Positions 25,119-34,317 of a stretch of DNA of 64,000 nt are shown in pieces. The position numbers and the translations under genes are program-made. This DNA comes from Salinivenus lutea. GTDB lineage: Bacteria; Bacteroidota; Rhodothermia; Rhodothermales; Salinibacteraceae. How positions within the stretch are numbered: the first letter of the stretch is position 1; the number at the start of each line of letters is the position of its first letter. The stretch lies in assembly GCA_002894685.1 (NCBI GenBank), contig NCRC01000004.1, forward strand, positions 1-64,000, written 5' to 3'. The notes under the pieces were generated by a model. That model was given only the letters and a program-made list of their open reading frames with translations. It searched no databases and was not told the origin of the DNA.

Positions 25119-26818
25119 TGCTTGGTTTCTCTCTCCGATCTCTTATGCATCGTGTTCGCCCCTCTCGTCTGGTCTTCGTTCTCGTCCTGTGCGTGTGCGC
25201 GGGTCCGTGGCTGCCGGTAGACGCCCGGGCGCAACAGGCGCAGGCCCTGGACCGCCCCCCCGTCCCCACGGCCTCCACCGACACCGCGGAGACCCTCACC
25301 CTGACCCTTCAGGACGCCGTTCGGACGGGCCTAGAGCAGAATCACGACCTGCAGTCCGCCCGGCTCGACGTCCGCGACGCCGACGCCCAGGTGCGCGAGG
25401 CGTGGGGCAACCTGTACCCGTCGCTCGACCTGACCGGAAGCTACACCCGCAACGTGGTGACGGCCAACCCCTTCGCCGGGAGCGACGCCGCTACCCTGCT
25501 GGGCGGCGGGGGCGAGACCGACTGGCTCGCCTTTAACGAGCGCCGGCGCCTGGACCCGAATGCGCCCCCGCCCATCACCTTTCCTGAGTTCCAGCAGCGA
25601 CAGCGCGACAGCCTCGCCGCCGCCGGCATCTCACTCGGATCGGGCGGCAACCCGTTCGGGGTCGACAACGAGTTTCAGGGCGGCCTTCAGCTCACGCAGA
25701 CCCTCTACAGCAAGCAGGCGTTTGCCTCGGTGCGTGGGTCCGAGCAGTTTAAGGACGTGAATCGATACGCGCAGGATCGGCAGGTGCAGATGACCACCAA
25801 CGAGGTGGTGACGGCCTTCTACGAAGCCCTGCTGGCCGAAGAACAGGCCCGCGTCCGCGAGCAACGGGTGGACCGCGCCGAAACCACGCTCCAGGAGGTC
25901 TCCCTGCAGGTACAGCGCGGGGTGACGCCCAAGGCCCAGCGCCTGGGGGCCGAGGTCGAACTCGCCAATGCCCGCACCCAGATGATCGAGGCGCGCAACG
26001 CCGCCAACGCGGCCCGCGACAACCTGAAGCGCGTCATCGGCCTTTCTCCGGAGCAGCCCGTGGACCTCCAGGGCTCTCTGGACCGCGATCAGGTGGACGA
26101 GATGCAGGGCATCTCGCTGGAATCCCTCTCGCTCTCGAACGCCGTCACGCAGGCGATCGAGAACCGACCGGACCTCCAGCGCGCCCGCCTCAACGTGGAG
26201 CTCCGCGGCATTCAGAAGGAGGCAAGCCGGTCCGAATTCTTCCCGCGTGTGGAGGCCGTGGCCAACCTCAACTACTCGGGGCGCGTGCCCGACGATCGAT
26301 CTGAGATCCTCACGACCGACCCCGAGGACCCGACGAACCCGTTCTTCTACGACGAGCAGAGCCGGGGCTTCTTCAACGACGACTTCTGGAATCCGTCGCT
26401 GAGCGTCGGGCTGCAACTGACCTGGAACCTCTTCAACGGCTTCCAGAGCGCCGCCCGTCTTCAGCAGGCCGAGATTCAGCGGCGCCGGGCCCAGGTGCAA
26501 CTCGACCAATTGCGACAGGCCGTGAAGGTGGAGGTGCGCCGGGCCGTGCGCGACCTGGAGGCGGCCCGCGAACGCATCGAATCCCAGCAGACGACTGTGC
26601 GCCGGGCCGAGCTCAACTACGACCACGTGTCGCAGCGCGTGAGCGAGGGCGTCGCCCGCCCCATCGAGTTGCGGGAGGCGTCCGACCAGCTCGACCAGAG
26701 CCGCCTCAACTACCTGCAGGCCATCTACGACTTCCTGGTCGCCCGCAGCAACCTCGAAACGGCCCTGGGACAGCCCCTCACGCCCACCTCCGAGTCCTAC
26801 CTCATGACGCAGCGCTGA
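25118..26818 (+). CDS. TolC-family outer membrane efflux protein
   Basis: Outer-membrane channel component of a tripartite efflux system. The 566-residue precursor begins with a signal peptide (hydrophobic segment at about 16-30, cleavage probably near VDARAQ). Two OEP repeats follow: LTLQDAVRTGLEQNHDLQSARLDV near residue 65 and a second beginning LSLSNAVTQAIENRPDLQRARLNV near 340, each leading into long helical coiled-coil segments. Length is slightly above the usual 450-500 because of an inserted loop after the first strand (residues about 115-185, rich in N, P and G). It is translationally coupled to tetR. The next start is 59 bases downstream. Confidence 0.93.
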   Translation: MLGFSLRSLMHRVRPSRLVFVLVLCVCAGPWLPVDARAQQAQALDRPPVPTASTDTAETLTLTLQDAVRTGLEQNHDLQSARLDVRDADAQVREAWGNLYPSLDLTGSYTRNVVTANPFAGSDAATLLGGGGETDWLAFNERRRLDPNAPPPITFPEFQQRQRDSLAAAGISLGSGGNPFGVDNEFQGGLQLTQTLYSKQAFASVRGSEQFKDVNRYAQDRQVQMTTNEVVTAFYEALLAEEQARVREQRVDRAETTLQEVSLQVQRGVTPKAQRLGAEVELANARTQMIEARNAANAARDNLKRVIGLSPEQPVDLQGSLDRDQVDEMQGISLESLSLSNAVTQAIENRPDLQRARLNVELRGIQKEASRSEFFPRVEAVANLNYSGRVPDDRSEILTTDPEDPTNPFFYDEQSRGFFNDDFWNPSLSVGLQLTWNLFNGFQSAARLQQAEIQRRRAQVQLDQLRQAVKVEVRRAVRDLEAARERIESQQTTVRRAELNYDHVSQRVSEGVARPIELREASDQLDQSRLNYLQAIYDFLVARSNLETALGQPLTPTSESYLMTQR

Positions 26819-26877
26819 AGGGCCCCTCCGCGTCGCCGATGTCGTTCCTCTCCAACCCGTTCTTCCCTCCCGTGTCC

Positions 26878-28017
26878 ATGCTTCGTTTTCGCTCCCTTCT
26901 CGTTGTGACCCTCCTTCTCGGCGGCGTCGTGGCCGTAGCGAGCGGCTGCGGGGGCGACCCGGCCGCGTCGGAGGAAGACGACGGTGCCTCCGAGCGCCCC
27001 ACGACGCGCGTCGAGACGCTCGTGCTGGAGCCGACCTCGTTCACCGACGTGATCGAAGTCACCGGCACCGTTGAGGCCCTCGACGACGCCGTGCTCTCGT
27101 CCCAGACGGACGGCCGGGTGACCATGCTCCGCGACCTCGGCACGCGCGTGTCGGCCGGGGCGACCGTGGCGGAGATCAACGCCGACGAGGCCCGCGCGGC
27201 CGTGGAGCAGGCGGAAGCCCAGTACGACCTCGCACAGGATCGGTTTGAACGTCAGGAGCCTCTGTACCGCGACTCGGTCATTAGCGCCCTTGAGTTTGAA
27301 CAGGTGCGCTCGGAGCGCAACCAGGCCCGCGCCGCCCTTTCGCAGGCCCAGACGCGCCTCACCAACGCTCAGGTCGACGCCCCCTTTGCCGGCACCGTCG
27401 AGGAGCGGTTCATCGAAGAGGGGGAGCAGGCCGCCCCGGGCACGCGGCTGGCCCGACTGGTCAACACGCGCCGGGTCAAGGTCACCGCCGGGGTGCCCGA
27501 GCGGTACGCCAACGACATCCAGGAGGGCACGCCGGTGCAGCTCGACTTTCGGCGGTATGGCGCGGGCGTGCGCACCGCAGCCGTGACGTTTGCCGGGAGC
27601 ACGATTGATCCGGAGAGCCGCACCTTTAGCATCGAGGTGACGGTGTCGAACGAAAACGGACGCCTCAAACCCGAGATGAGCACCACCCTCCGCGTCACCC
27701 GCGCCACCCTCGACAGCGCCATCGTGCTCCCCCGCACGGCCATCCTCCGCGACGAATCCGGCCCGCACGTGTACGTGGTCGACCGCACCGACTCCACCGC
27801 CGTGGCCCGCAACCAGGAGGTGACCCTCGGGTCGGAGACCGGCGCCCGGGTGGTGGCCGACTCGGGGCTTGCCGCGGGCGACGAGGTCATCGTGGTGGGG
27901 CAGAACAACGCCGCGCCGGAGGCCCCACTGGAAATCACGAGCCAGTACACGCGCCTCTCGGCCGCCGGCACGCCCTTTAACAGCGATGACTCGCTCCCCG
28001 CCCCGCCCACGGACTAA
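26878..28017 (+). CDS. RND efflux periplasmic adaptor (membrane fusion protein), lipoprotein
   Basis: HlyD/AcrA-type adaptor of 379 residues that bridges the RND pump and TolC. The N-terminus has a short basic region, a hydrophobic core and the lipobox-like VASGC, so Cys22 or so is probably lipidated. Then come the lipoyl-half motif VTGTVEALDDAVLSSQTDGRV, a short coiled-coil hairpin (about 95-150), the second lipoyl half DAPFAGTVEERFIEEGEQ and beta-barrel and membrane-proximal domains. ATG 26878 gives a compact lipoprotein signal; ATG 26839 would add 13 residues. It is followed 44 bases later by the RND permease. Confidence 0.92.
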   Translation: MLRFRSLLVVTLLLGGVVAVASGCGGDPAASEEDDGASERPTTRVETLVLEPTSFTDVIEVTGTVEALDDAVLSSQTDGRVTMLRDLGTRVSAGATVAEINADEARAAVEQAEAQYDLAQDRFERQEPLYRDSVISALEFEQVRSERNQARAALSQAQTRLTNAQVDAPFAGTVEERFIEEGEQAAPGTRLARLVNTRRVKVTAGVPERYANDIQEGTPVQLDFRRYGAGVRTAAVTFAGSTIDPESRTFSIEVTVSNENGRLKPEMSTTLRVTRATLDSAIVLPRTAILRDESGPHVYVVDRTDSTAVARNQEVTLGSETGARVVADSGLAAGDEVIVVGQNNAAPEAPLEITSQYTRLSAAGTPFNSDDSLPAPPTD

Positions 28018-28061
28018 CGTCGCCTCCTCCGCACTGTCCCGCACGAACGGAGCCCCCCGCG

Positions 28062-31000
28062 ATGAAGATCACCACCCTGTCCATCAATTACCGCACGGCG
28101 GTCGCCGCCTTCACGCTTCTCCTGGCGGTAGGAGGGCTGGCGAGCTACCTCACGATCCCGAAGGAGTCGCAGCCGTCCATCGAGTTTCCGCAGATTGTGG
28201 TCACCTCGGTGTATCCGGGCGCCAGTCCCAGCGACGTGGAGTCCACCGTCTCCCAGGTCATCGAGCAGGAGATCAGCTCCATCAACGGGATCGACGAGAT
28301 GCGGTCGACATCCTCCGAGGGCGTCTCCACCATCGTCGTCGAGTTCACGCCCGACGTCGAGACGGACAAGGCGTACCAGGAAGTGAACCGGGCCGTCGAC
28401 CGCGCCCAGCCGGACCTGCCGGACGCCGTGGAGGAGCCCCTGATCGATGAGATCAACACGGACGACTTCCCCGTCATGACCGTCAACCTGTCGGGGACCT
28501 ACTCGGGGTCCCGGCTCAAAGAAGTGGGGGAGGACCTGCAGGACGACCTCGAAGGCATCTCCAGCGTGCTGGAGGCCAACCTGATTGGCGGCCTCACCCG
28601 CGAGGTGCAGGTGAACGTGGACCTGGCCGCGCTGAAGACCTACAACGTCTCCTTCAACGACCTCGTGAGCACCATCGAGGAGGAGAACACCAACATCCCC
28701 GGCGGCTCGATCGACATCGACCGCCTCAACTACCTGGTGCGGGTGGACGGGCAGTTCGACGACCCGGCCGACCAGATCAAAGACCTCGTGGTGAAAACCA
28801 CGCCCAGCGGGCGCACCGTGCAGATCCGCGACGTGGCGGACGTCATCTTCGGGTTCAAGGATCGATCCACGTACTCCCGCCTCCGTGTGCTGAAGCGCGA
28901 GAATGACGCGGGCGAGACCGTTTCGGTGCCGGCGTCGGAGCGGCGCACGGCGCAAGTCATCTCACTGAACGTAACGAAGCGGCCCGGCGCCAACATTCTG
29001 GAGACCTCCGAGCAGGTCAAGTCGACGATCGATAATTTCAGCTTCCCCAGCGGCACGGAGGTGCTGATTACCGGGGACCAGAGCGAGAACGTGCAGTCGC
29101 TGGTGACGGATCTGGAAAACAACATCATCAGCGGGCTGATCTTCGTGATCGCCGTGCTGCTGTTCTTCCTGGGCGTGCGCAACGCCACCCTCGTGGGCAT
29201 TGCCATTCCGCTCTCGATGTTCACCAGCTTCCTGGTGTTTCAGGCGTTCGGCTACACCCTGAACTTCATTATCCTCTTCTCGCTCATCATCGCGCTGGGC
29301 ATGCTGGTGGACAACGCGGTGGTCGTCATCGAAAACATCTACCGGTTCCGCGAGGAGGGGTACTCACGCTGGGAATCCGCACGCCTGGGAACGGCCGAGG
29401 TGGGGCCCGCCGTGGTCGCGTCGACGGCCACCACGGTGTCGGCCTTCGCCCCGATGCTGTTCTGGCCGGGCATCATCGGCGAGTTCATGGGCTACCTGCC
29501 CCTCACACTCATCATTACCCTCACGAGCTCGCTGTTCGTGGCCCTCGTCCTCAACCCCGTCATCACTGGGTTTTTCGTGGAGGTGAAGGGCCGCGACGAC
29601 GAAGATGCCGGGCGCGAGTGGCCGCCCATTGCCCGGTACGGCGGTGCGGCGTTGATTCTTCTGCTCGGCCTTACGCTGGGGATCGCCAACTGGAAAACCC
29701 TGGTGGTCGTCGCCGTCGGCGTTCCGGCGCTCTACCTCCTGCACGTGTACGTGATGGCCCCCATCGGCGACCGCTTCGTCGAGTCCGGCCTGCCGCGGCT
29801 CGTGTCGTGGTACCGCAGCTTCCTGGAACGGATGCTGCGGCGCGACTACTCGGTGCCGTACGCGTTCGTCCGCAACATGGGCGCCCTCGCCACTCTGACC
29901 GCGGGGGCCGTGCTCGCTGCCCTTGGCGGGCTCGTCGCCCTGGGCGCGGGCCAGACCGCCGCCCTGCTCCTGCTCGTGCCCGGCGGCGCGCTGGCCGCCC
30001 TCGGGGCCGTGGGCGTCCTCCTCCACACCCTCGAAAACATCTATCTGGGGGCCTGGACGAGCGTGGGCCTCGGCGCCGCGCTCCTCGTCGTCATGGCGGC
30101 CATCCTCGGGCTCAACGTGCTGCTCAACAACCTGGCGGTTGCGCTCTTCCTCACGCTCCTGGCCGCCCCCGTCGGAATCATGGGGATCGGGCTGCTCGGG
30201 GTCCTCTTCCGCACGCGCTCCCACCTGATCCTCACCGACAACCGCGCCGCCCTGCTCAACAGCTCTCTCGGGGGCCTCGCCCTCATCGTGGGCCTCTTCG
30301 TCGTCGCGCCCACCGGGCAGGCCTTCTTCCCGGACACCGACCCGAACCGGGTGCAGATCAACGCCGAGGCGCCCCTGGGCACCAACATCGAGGCCTCCAA
30401 CCGGGTGGCCCAGACGATGGAGGAGCGGATCCTCGGCCTCTTGGAGAAGAACCCCAACTCCGAGGCCAACATCGAAAACCTGCTCGTGAACGTCGGGGTC
30501 GGCGGCGACGCCATGTTTGGCGGCGGCGCCCAGCAACCCGAGCAGTCGCGCATCTCGCTCAACATGGTCGACTACGCCGAGCGCCCCGAGTCGTCGAACC
30601 GCACGCTCGAGAAGCTGCGCGCCCAGTTGCAGGGCATCCCCGGCACCGACATCGAGTTCACCAAGCAGCAGCAGGGCCCGCCCACCGGCCCGCCGGTCAA
30701 CATCGAGATCTCGGGGCCCGAGTTTGACCGCATCGTGTCGATTTCGCAGGACATCAAGCAGCGCCTCTCCGACGCCGCCCGGAGCGGCCGCCTTCCCGGC
30801 CTGGTCGACGTAAGCGACAACCTCAACACGGGCCGGCCCGAGGTGCAGGTGGACGTGGATCGGTCCCAGGCCGCAAGATACGGCCTCTCCACGAGCCAGA
30901 TCGCCCAGACGGTGCGCTCGGCCATCCAGGGCATTGAGGCCGACACCTACCGCAGCGGCGAAGACGAATACGACATTACGGTGCGCCTCCAGCAGGCCGA

Positions 31001-31982
31001 CCGGCAGAGCCTCGAAAGCCTCTCGAGCCTCAACATCACGAACCTGCAGGGACAGCAGATCCCCCTCACGTCCGTGGCCGACATCCGCGAGGGCACCGGG
31101 TTCGGCTCCATTACCCGCATCGACCAGAGCCGCGTGGTCACCGTCTCCGGAGACGCCGCCCCCGGCTACAACGGCCCCGACGTGCTCACGCGTGTGCAAG
31201 ACGAACTATCGGAGTACCGGGAGGGACTCCCGTCCGGCTACACCATGCAGTACACCGGCGGCAACGAGGAGCAGCAGGAATCCTTCGGCTTCCTCACAAC
31301 GGCCCTGCTCGTCGGCGTCTCCCTCATCCTGCTCATCCTGATCGTTGAGTTCAACTCGATCAGCGCGCCCTTCATCATCATGGCCGCCGTGGGGCTGAGC
31401 CTGATTGGAGTTCTCCTCGGCCTGATTCTTACCCGCACCCCGTTCAACCTCTTCACGTTTATCGGCATCATCGCCCTCGCCGGCATCGTCGTGAACAACA
31501 ACATCGTGCTGGTCGACTACATCATGCAGCTCCGGCGGCGCGGCCTCGCCAAGCAGGAGGCCATCGTCGACGGCGGGGCCACTCGCCTGCGCCCCGTGCT
31601 GCTGACGGCCCTGACGACCGTGCTCGGCCTGGTGCCCCTTACCTTCGGCATCAACGTCGACTTTGTCGGGTTCCTGACGGACTTTGCGCCCAACTTCCAG
31701 TTCGGCAGCGAAAACACCCAGTTCTGGGGCCCGATGGGGACGGCCATCATTTCCGGACTCACCTTCGCCACCTTTCTGACGCTCGTGATCGTACCGGTCA
31801 TGTACTCGACGTTTGACTCGCTGAGTCTCCGGCTCACCGCCCTCTTCGGGGGGCGCGCGGAAACGGGGGCGATCGTCAGCGAGACGGTCGGCACCGACGA
31901 CCTGATCAACGACGTCCCGGACAACGGCGACCCACAGTCGACCGACCCGTCCCCCGCGTCTACGTCCCCGTCCTCCCAATGA
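28062..31982 (+). CDS. RND efflux permease with an extra membrane block between TM6 and TM7
   Basis: AcrB-superfamily proton-driven exporter of 1306 residues, far longer than the usual 1020-1060. The first half (TM1 at 10-30, porter domain, TM2-TM6 to about 515) is standard; TM4 has LVDNAVVVIEN, one acidic residue where AcrB has two. Residues about 525-730 form an additional hydrophobic block with roughly six helices (ALILLLGLTLGI, LAALGGLVALGAG, LLVVMAAILGLN and others). TM7 (ALIVGLFVVAPTG) and the second porter domain, with FFPDTDPN at its start, then continue normally. The C-terminal TM block ends near 1260 with a polar tail. It is the last pump gene of the operon. The substrate is unknown; the HAE-like sequence argues for organic compounds, not metals. 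Confidence 0.93.
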   Translation: MKITTLSINYRTAVAAFTLLLAVGGLASYLTIPKESQPSIEFPQIVVTSVYPGASPSDVESTVSQVIEQEISSINGIDEMRSTSSEGVSTIVVEFTPDVETDKAYQEVNRAVDRAQPDLPDAVEEPLIDEINTDDFPVMTVNLSGTYSGSRLKEVGEDLQDDLEGISSVLEANLIGGLTREVQVNVDLAALKTYNVSFNDLVSTIEEENTNIPGGSIDIDRLNYLVRVDGQFDDPADQIKDLVVKTTPSGRTVQIRDVADVIFGFKDRSTYSRLRVLKRENDAGETVSVPASERRTAQVISLNVTKRPGANILETSEQVKSTIDNFSFPSGTEVLITGDQSENVQSLVTDLENNIISGLIFVIAVLLFFLGVRNATLVGIAIPLSMFTSFLVFQAFGYTLNFIILFSLIIALGMLVDNAVVVIENIYRFREEGYSRWESARLGTAEVGPAVVASTATTVSAFAPMLFWPGIIGEFMGYLPLTLIITLTSSLFVALVLNPVITGFFVEVKGRDDEDAGREWPPIARYGGAALILLLGLTLGIANWKTLVVVAVGVPALYLLHVYVMAPIGDRFVESGLPRLVSWYRSFLERMLRRDYSVPYAFVRNMGALATLTAGAVLAALGGLVALGAGQTAALLLLVPGGALAALGAVGVLLHTLENIYLGAWTSVGLGAALLVVMAAILGLNVLLNNLAVALFLTLLAAPVGIMGIGLLGVLFRTRSHLILTDNRAALLNSSLGGLALIVGLFVVAPTGQAFFPDTDPNRVQINAEAPLGTNIEASNRVAQTMEERILGLLEKNPNSEANIENLLVNVGVGGDAMFGGGAQQPEQSRISLNMVDYAERPESSNRTLEKLRAQLQGIPGTDIEFTKQQQGPPTGPPVNIEISGPEFDRIVSISQDIKQRLSDAARSGRLPGLVDVSDNLNTGRPEVQVDVDRSQAARYGLSTSQIAQTVRSAIQGIEADTYRSGEDEYDITVRLQQADRQSLESLSSLNITNLQGQQIPLTSVADIREGTGFGSITRIDQSRVVTVSGDAAPGYNGPDVLTRVQDELSEYREGLPSGYTMQYTGGNEEQQESFGFLTTALLVGVSLILLILIVEFNSISAPFIIMAAVGLSLIGVLLGLILTRTPFNLFTFIGIIALAGIVVNNNIVLVDYIMQLRRRGLAKQEAIVDGGATRLRPVLLTALTTVLGLVPLTFGINVDFVGFLTDFAPNFQFGSENTQFWGPMGTAIISGLTFATFLTLVIVPVMYSTFDSLSLRLTALFGGRAETGAIVSETVGTDDLINDVPDNGDPQSTDPSPASTSPSSQ

Positions 31983-32080
31983 GCGCCTCTACGAGGCCGT
32001 GAAACCATCCGGAGGCCCGCCCATCTTGCACACGGGGCCCGGCCCGCAACTATCCCTTCACGTGGTCTTCCCTTCTCCCA

Positions 32081-32863
32081 ATGAGTTCTCCAGCCAACTC
32101 AAACAGACAGACCTTTCGGGAGCGCGACGATTCGTTTCTTAAACAGCTCGGGCACAAGGCCATTCATGCGCTCGACAGCTTCTACGGCGGCTTCTCGACC
32201 GTCGGCGACAAACCCGTTCACGCCCCCTCCACCTTCCCCTGGACCCGTCGGCTGGAGGACAACTGGACGGTGATGCGGGACGAGCTCGACGACATCCTGC
32301 AGCACCGGGAGGCCCTGCCCAGCTTCCACGACATCGCCGAGGACGCCTCCACCATCTCGCAGGACGACGACTGGAAAACCTTTTTCCTGTACGGCTACGG
32401 CGAGAAGGCCGAGGAGAACTGCGCGCGGTGCCCCCGCACCACCGACCTCATCGAGCAGGTGCCGGGCATGACCACCGCCTTCTTTTCCATTCTGTCGCCC
32501 GGAAAGCACATTCCGCCCCACCGCGGCCCGTACAAGGGCGTGCTGCGCTACCACCTGGGCCTAAAAGTGCCCGACCCGGCGGAGCAGTGTCGCATCCGCG
32601 TGGACGACGAAATCGTGCACTGGGAAGAAGGGGACAGCCTGGTGTTCGACGACACCTACAACCACGAGGTATGGAACGACACGGACGGGGAGCGCGCCAT
32701 TCTCTTTCTGGACGTGAAACGGCCCATGCGTCAGCCCGCCGCCGCCCTCAACGACCTGCTGCTGGGCCTCCTCCGCTACACGCCGGTGGTGCAGGACGCC
32801 CGTGAAAACCAGAAGCAGTGGTCGAAGAAACTGGACCAGGCCGAGGCGAACGCCCCTGCGTAG
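32081..32863 (+). CDS. Aspartyl/asparaginyl beta-hydroxylase family protein
   Basis: 2-oxoglutarate/Fe(II)-dependent dioxygenase of the AspH/LpxO-like cupin family, 260 residues. The metal site is expected from H147 in IPPHRGPYKGVLRYHLGL and H195 in DDTYNHEVWN, with the conserved arginine in GERAILFLDVKRP for 2-oxoglutarate. The catalytic core is about residues 60-220. There is no signal peptide or clear membrane anchor, unlike LpxO. It follows the RND permease by 98 bases on the same strand but is probably its own unit. Bacterial relatives hydroxylate lipid A acyl chains or peptide Asp/Asn; I cannot choose between these from the sequence. Confidence 0.88.
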   Translation: MSSPANSNRQTFRERDDSFLKQLGHKAIHALDSFYGGFSTVGDKPVHAPSTFPWTRRLEDNWTVMRDELDDILQHREALPSFHDIAEDASTISQDDDWKTFFLYGYGEKAEENCARCPRTTDLIEQVPGMTTAFFSILSPGKHIPPHRGPYKGVLRYHLGLKVPDPAEQCRIRVDDEIVHWEEGDSLVFDDTYNHEVWNDTDGERAILFLDVKRPMRQPAAALNDLLLGLLRYTPVVQDARENQKQWSKKLDQAEANAPA

Positions 32864-33008
32864 CCGGCCCGCTCGGGCGCTCTCCCGGGCCTTCACAAAA
32901 CTCCACTCGGCCTGCGCCGTACATGCGGGTCCGAAAATGGCCCAGACCCGTTCCTCCTCGGGCAAAAGACGAGAAACTGTGCGCGTTTCCCGCGCATTTG
33001 TTCTCGCA

Positions 33009-33028
33009 CCCCCCGTGGAGTAGGGGGG
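33009..33028. other. GC hairpin upstream of the CNNM gene
   Basis: Six C residues at 33009-33014 can pair with six G residues at 33023-33028 around the loop GTGGAGTA. It lies 68 bases before the next start codon and is not followed by a T-run, so it is not a standard terminator. It may be a leader structure or chance. Confidence 0.25.
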
Positions 33029-33096
33029 ACCGTCCGTGCGATGGGTGTGTCCACGGGCCTGCGTTGCCGGACTCTGCCCAGCTTTTCCGCGTTCGA

Positions 33097-34296
33097 ATGG
33101 GCTTACTCCTTCTTTACGTTGCGCTGGCGATCGGCGTATCCTTCCTGTGCTCCATCATGGAGGCCGTGCTGCTGAGTGTGACCCCGTCGTACGTGGCCGC
33201 ACTCGAACGCGAGGGCGAGCTGGTGGGCCAGCGGCTCCACCAAATGAAGGAGGACATCGATCGGCCCCTCTCGGCCATCCTCAGCCTCAATACCATCGCC
33301 CACACCGTCGGGGCGGCCGGGGCCGGTGCCCAGGCCGCCATGGTGTTTGAGAGCGTGCCGGTGGGCGTGATCTCCGCGGTGCTCACGTTGCTGATCCTCA
33401 TCTTCTCGGAAATCATCCCGAAAACGCTGGGGGCCGTGTACTGGAGAACGCTCGCCCCGGCCGTCGTGAGCACGCTGGTCCCTACCATCATCCTCATGTG
33501 GCCCTTCGTGAAGCTCTCGCAGGGCCTCACCTACCTGCTGTCGCGGGACGACGATGAGACGTCCTTCAGCCGCGAGGAGTTTACCGCCATGGCCGAGCTG
33601 GGGGAAGAAGAGGGCGTCTTCGAAGAAAAGGAGTCGCGCATCCTGCGGAACCTGTTCCGGTTCAACTCCCTCCGGGTGCAGGACGTGATGACGCCGCGCA
33701 CCGTGGTGTTCGACCTGCCGGAGGGCAAAACCATCGGTGAGGTGGTGGAAGAGCACGACGAATTCCGCTTTTCTCGGATTCCGGTGTACGACGACGACCC
33801 GGACGACGTGACCGGCTACGTGCTGAAGGACGAGATCCTGCTCCGGGCAGCCCAGGAGGAGCACGAAGTGTCCCTGGAAGAGATGGCCCGCGAGATTCTG
33901 GTCGTGCGCGAGAACCTTCCCCTCCCCGACCTCCTCGAACGCCTGCTCGATCGGCTGGAGCACATCGCCCTTGTCGTCGACGAGTACGGCGGCGTCGCCG
34001 GCGTGGTTAGCATGGAGGACGTGGTCGAAACTCTCCTGGGCCTCGAAATCGTCGACGAGGCCGACTCCGTCGAGGACATGCAGGCCCTCGCCCGGAAGCA
34101 ATGGTTTAAACGGGCCCGCGAGCTGGGCATGCTGTCGGAAGAGGCGTTCGAGGCCATCTCGGCTCCCTCGTCCGAGACTTCCCCTATCCCGAAAGAGGAG
34201 GCGCTCTCGTCCTCCGATGGGGAGCCCGCCGACGAAGAGGTGTCGGTGTCCCCGCCCTCTCCCCGCGAGTCGCGCCCGGACCCCACGGACGAATAA
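33097..34296 (+). CDS. CNNM/CorC-HlyC-like membrane protein with CBS pair
   Basis: Member of the CNNM (DUF21) family implicated in Mg2+/Co2+ efflux or homeostasis. Of 399 residues, the first 140 form a CNNM domain with about four hydrophobic segments and the conserved FSEIIPKTLG loop. A CBS pair (about 190-320) follows with VQDVMTPR and VVDEYGGVAGVVSMEDVVE. The C-terminal CorC_HlyC domain found in 420-450-residue relatives is absent; instead there is an acidic, Ser/Pro-rich tail of about 60 residues. ATG 33097 was chosen because it is directly before the first membrane helix; upstream in-frame sequence is Pro/Arg-rich. mpl starts 21 bases after its stop. Confidence 0.9.
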   Translation: MGLLLLYVALAIGVSFLCSIMEAVLLSVTPSYVAALEREGELVGQRLHQMKEDIDRPLSAILSLNTIAHTVGAAGAGAQAAMVFESVPVGVISAVLTLLILIFSEIIPKTLGAVYWRTLAPAVVSTLVPTIILMWPFVKLSQGLTYLLSRDDDETSFSREEFTAMAELGEEEGVFEEKESRILRNLFRFNSLRVQDVMTPRTVVFDLPEGKTIGEVVEEHDEFRFSRIPVYDDDPDDVTGYVLKDEILLRAAQEEHEVSLEEMAREILVVRENLPLPDLLERLLDRLEHIALVVDEYGGVAGVVSMEDVVETLLGLEIVDEADSVEDMQALARKQWFKRARELGMLSEEAFEAISAPSSETSPIPKEEALSSSDGEPADEEVSVSPPSPRESRPDPTDE

Positions 34297-34317
34297 CGGC
34301 CCGGCGCCGCCCCGCCT

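Noticed and set aside
26797-28044. Reverse frame opposite the adaptor gene
   Set aside because: Antisense to a lipoprotein adaptor with lipoyl motifs; the frame reflects GC bias.
29364-31199. Reverse open frame of about 610 codons
   Set aside because: Antisense to the RND permease and made of low-complexity charged sequence without domains.
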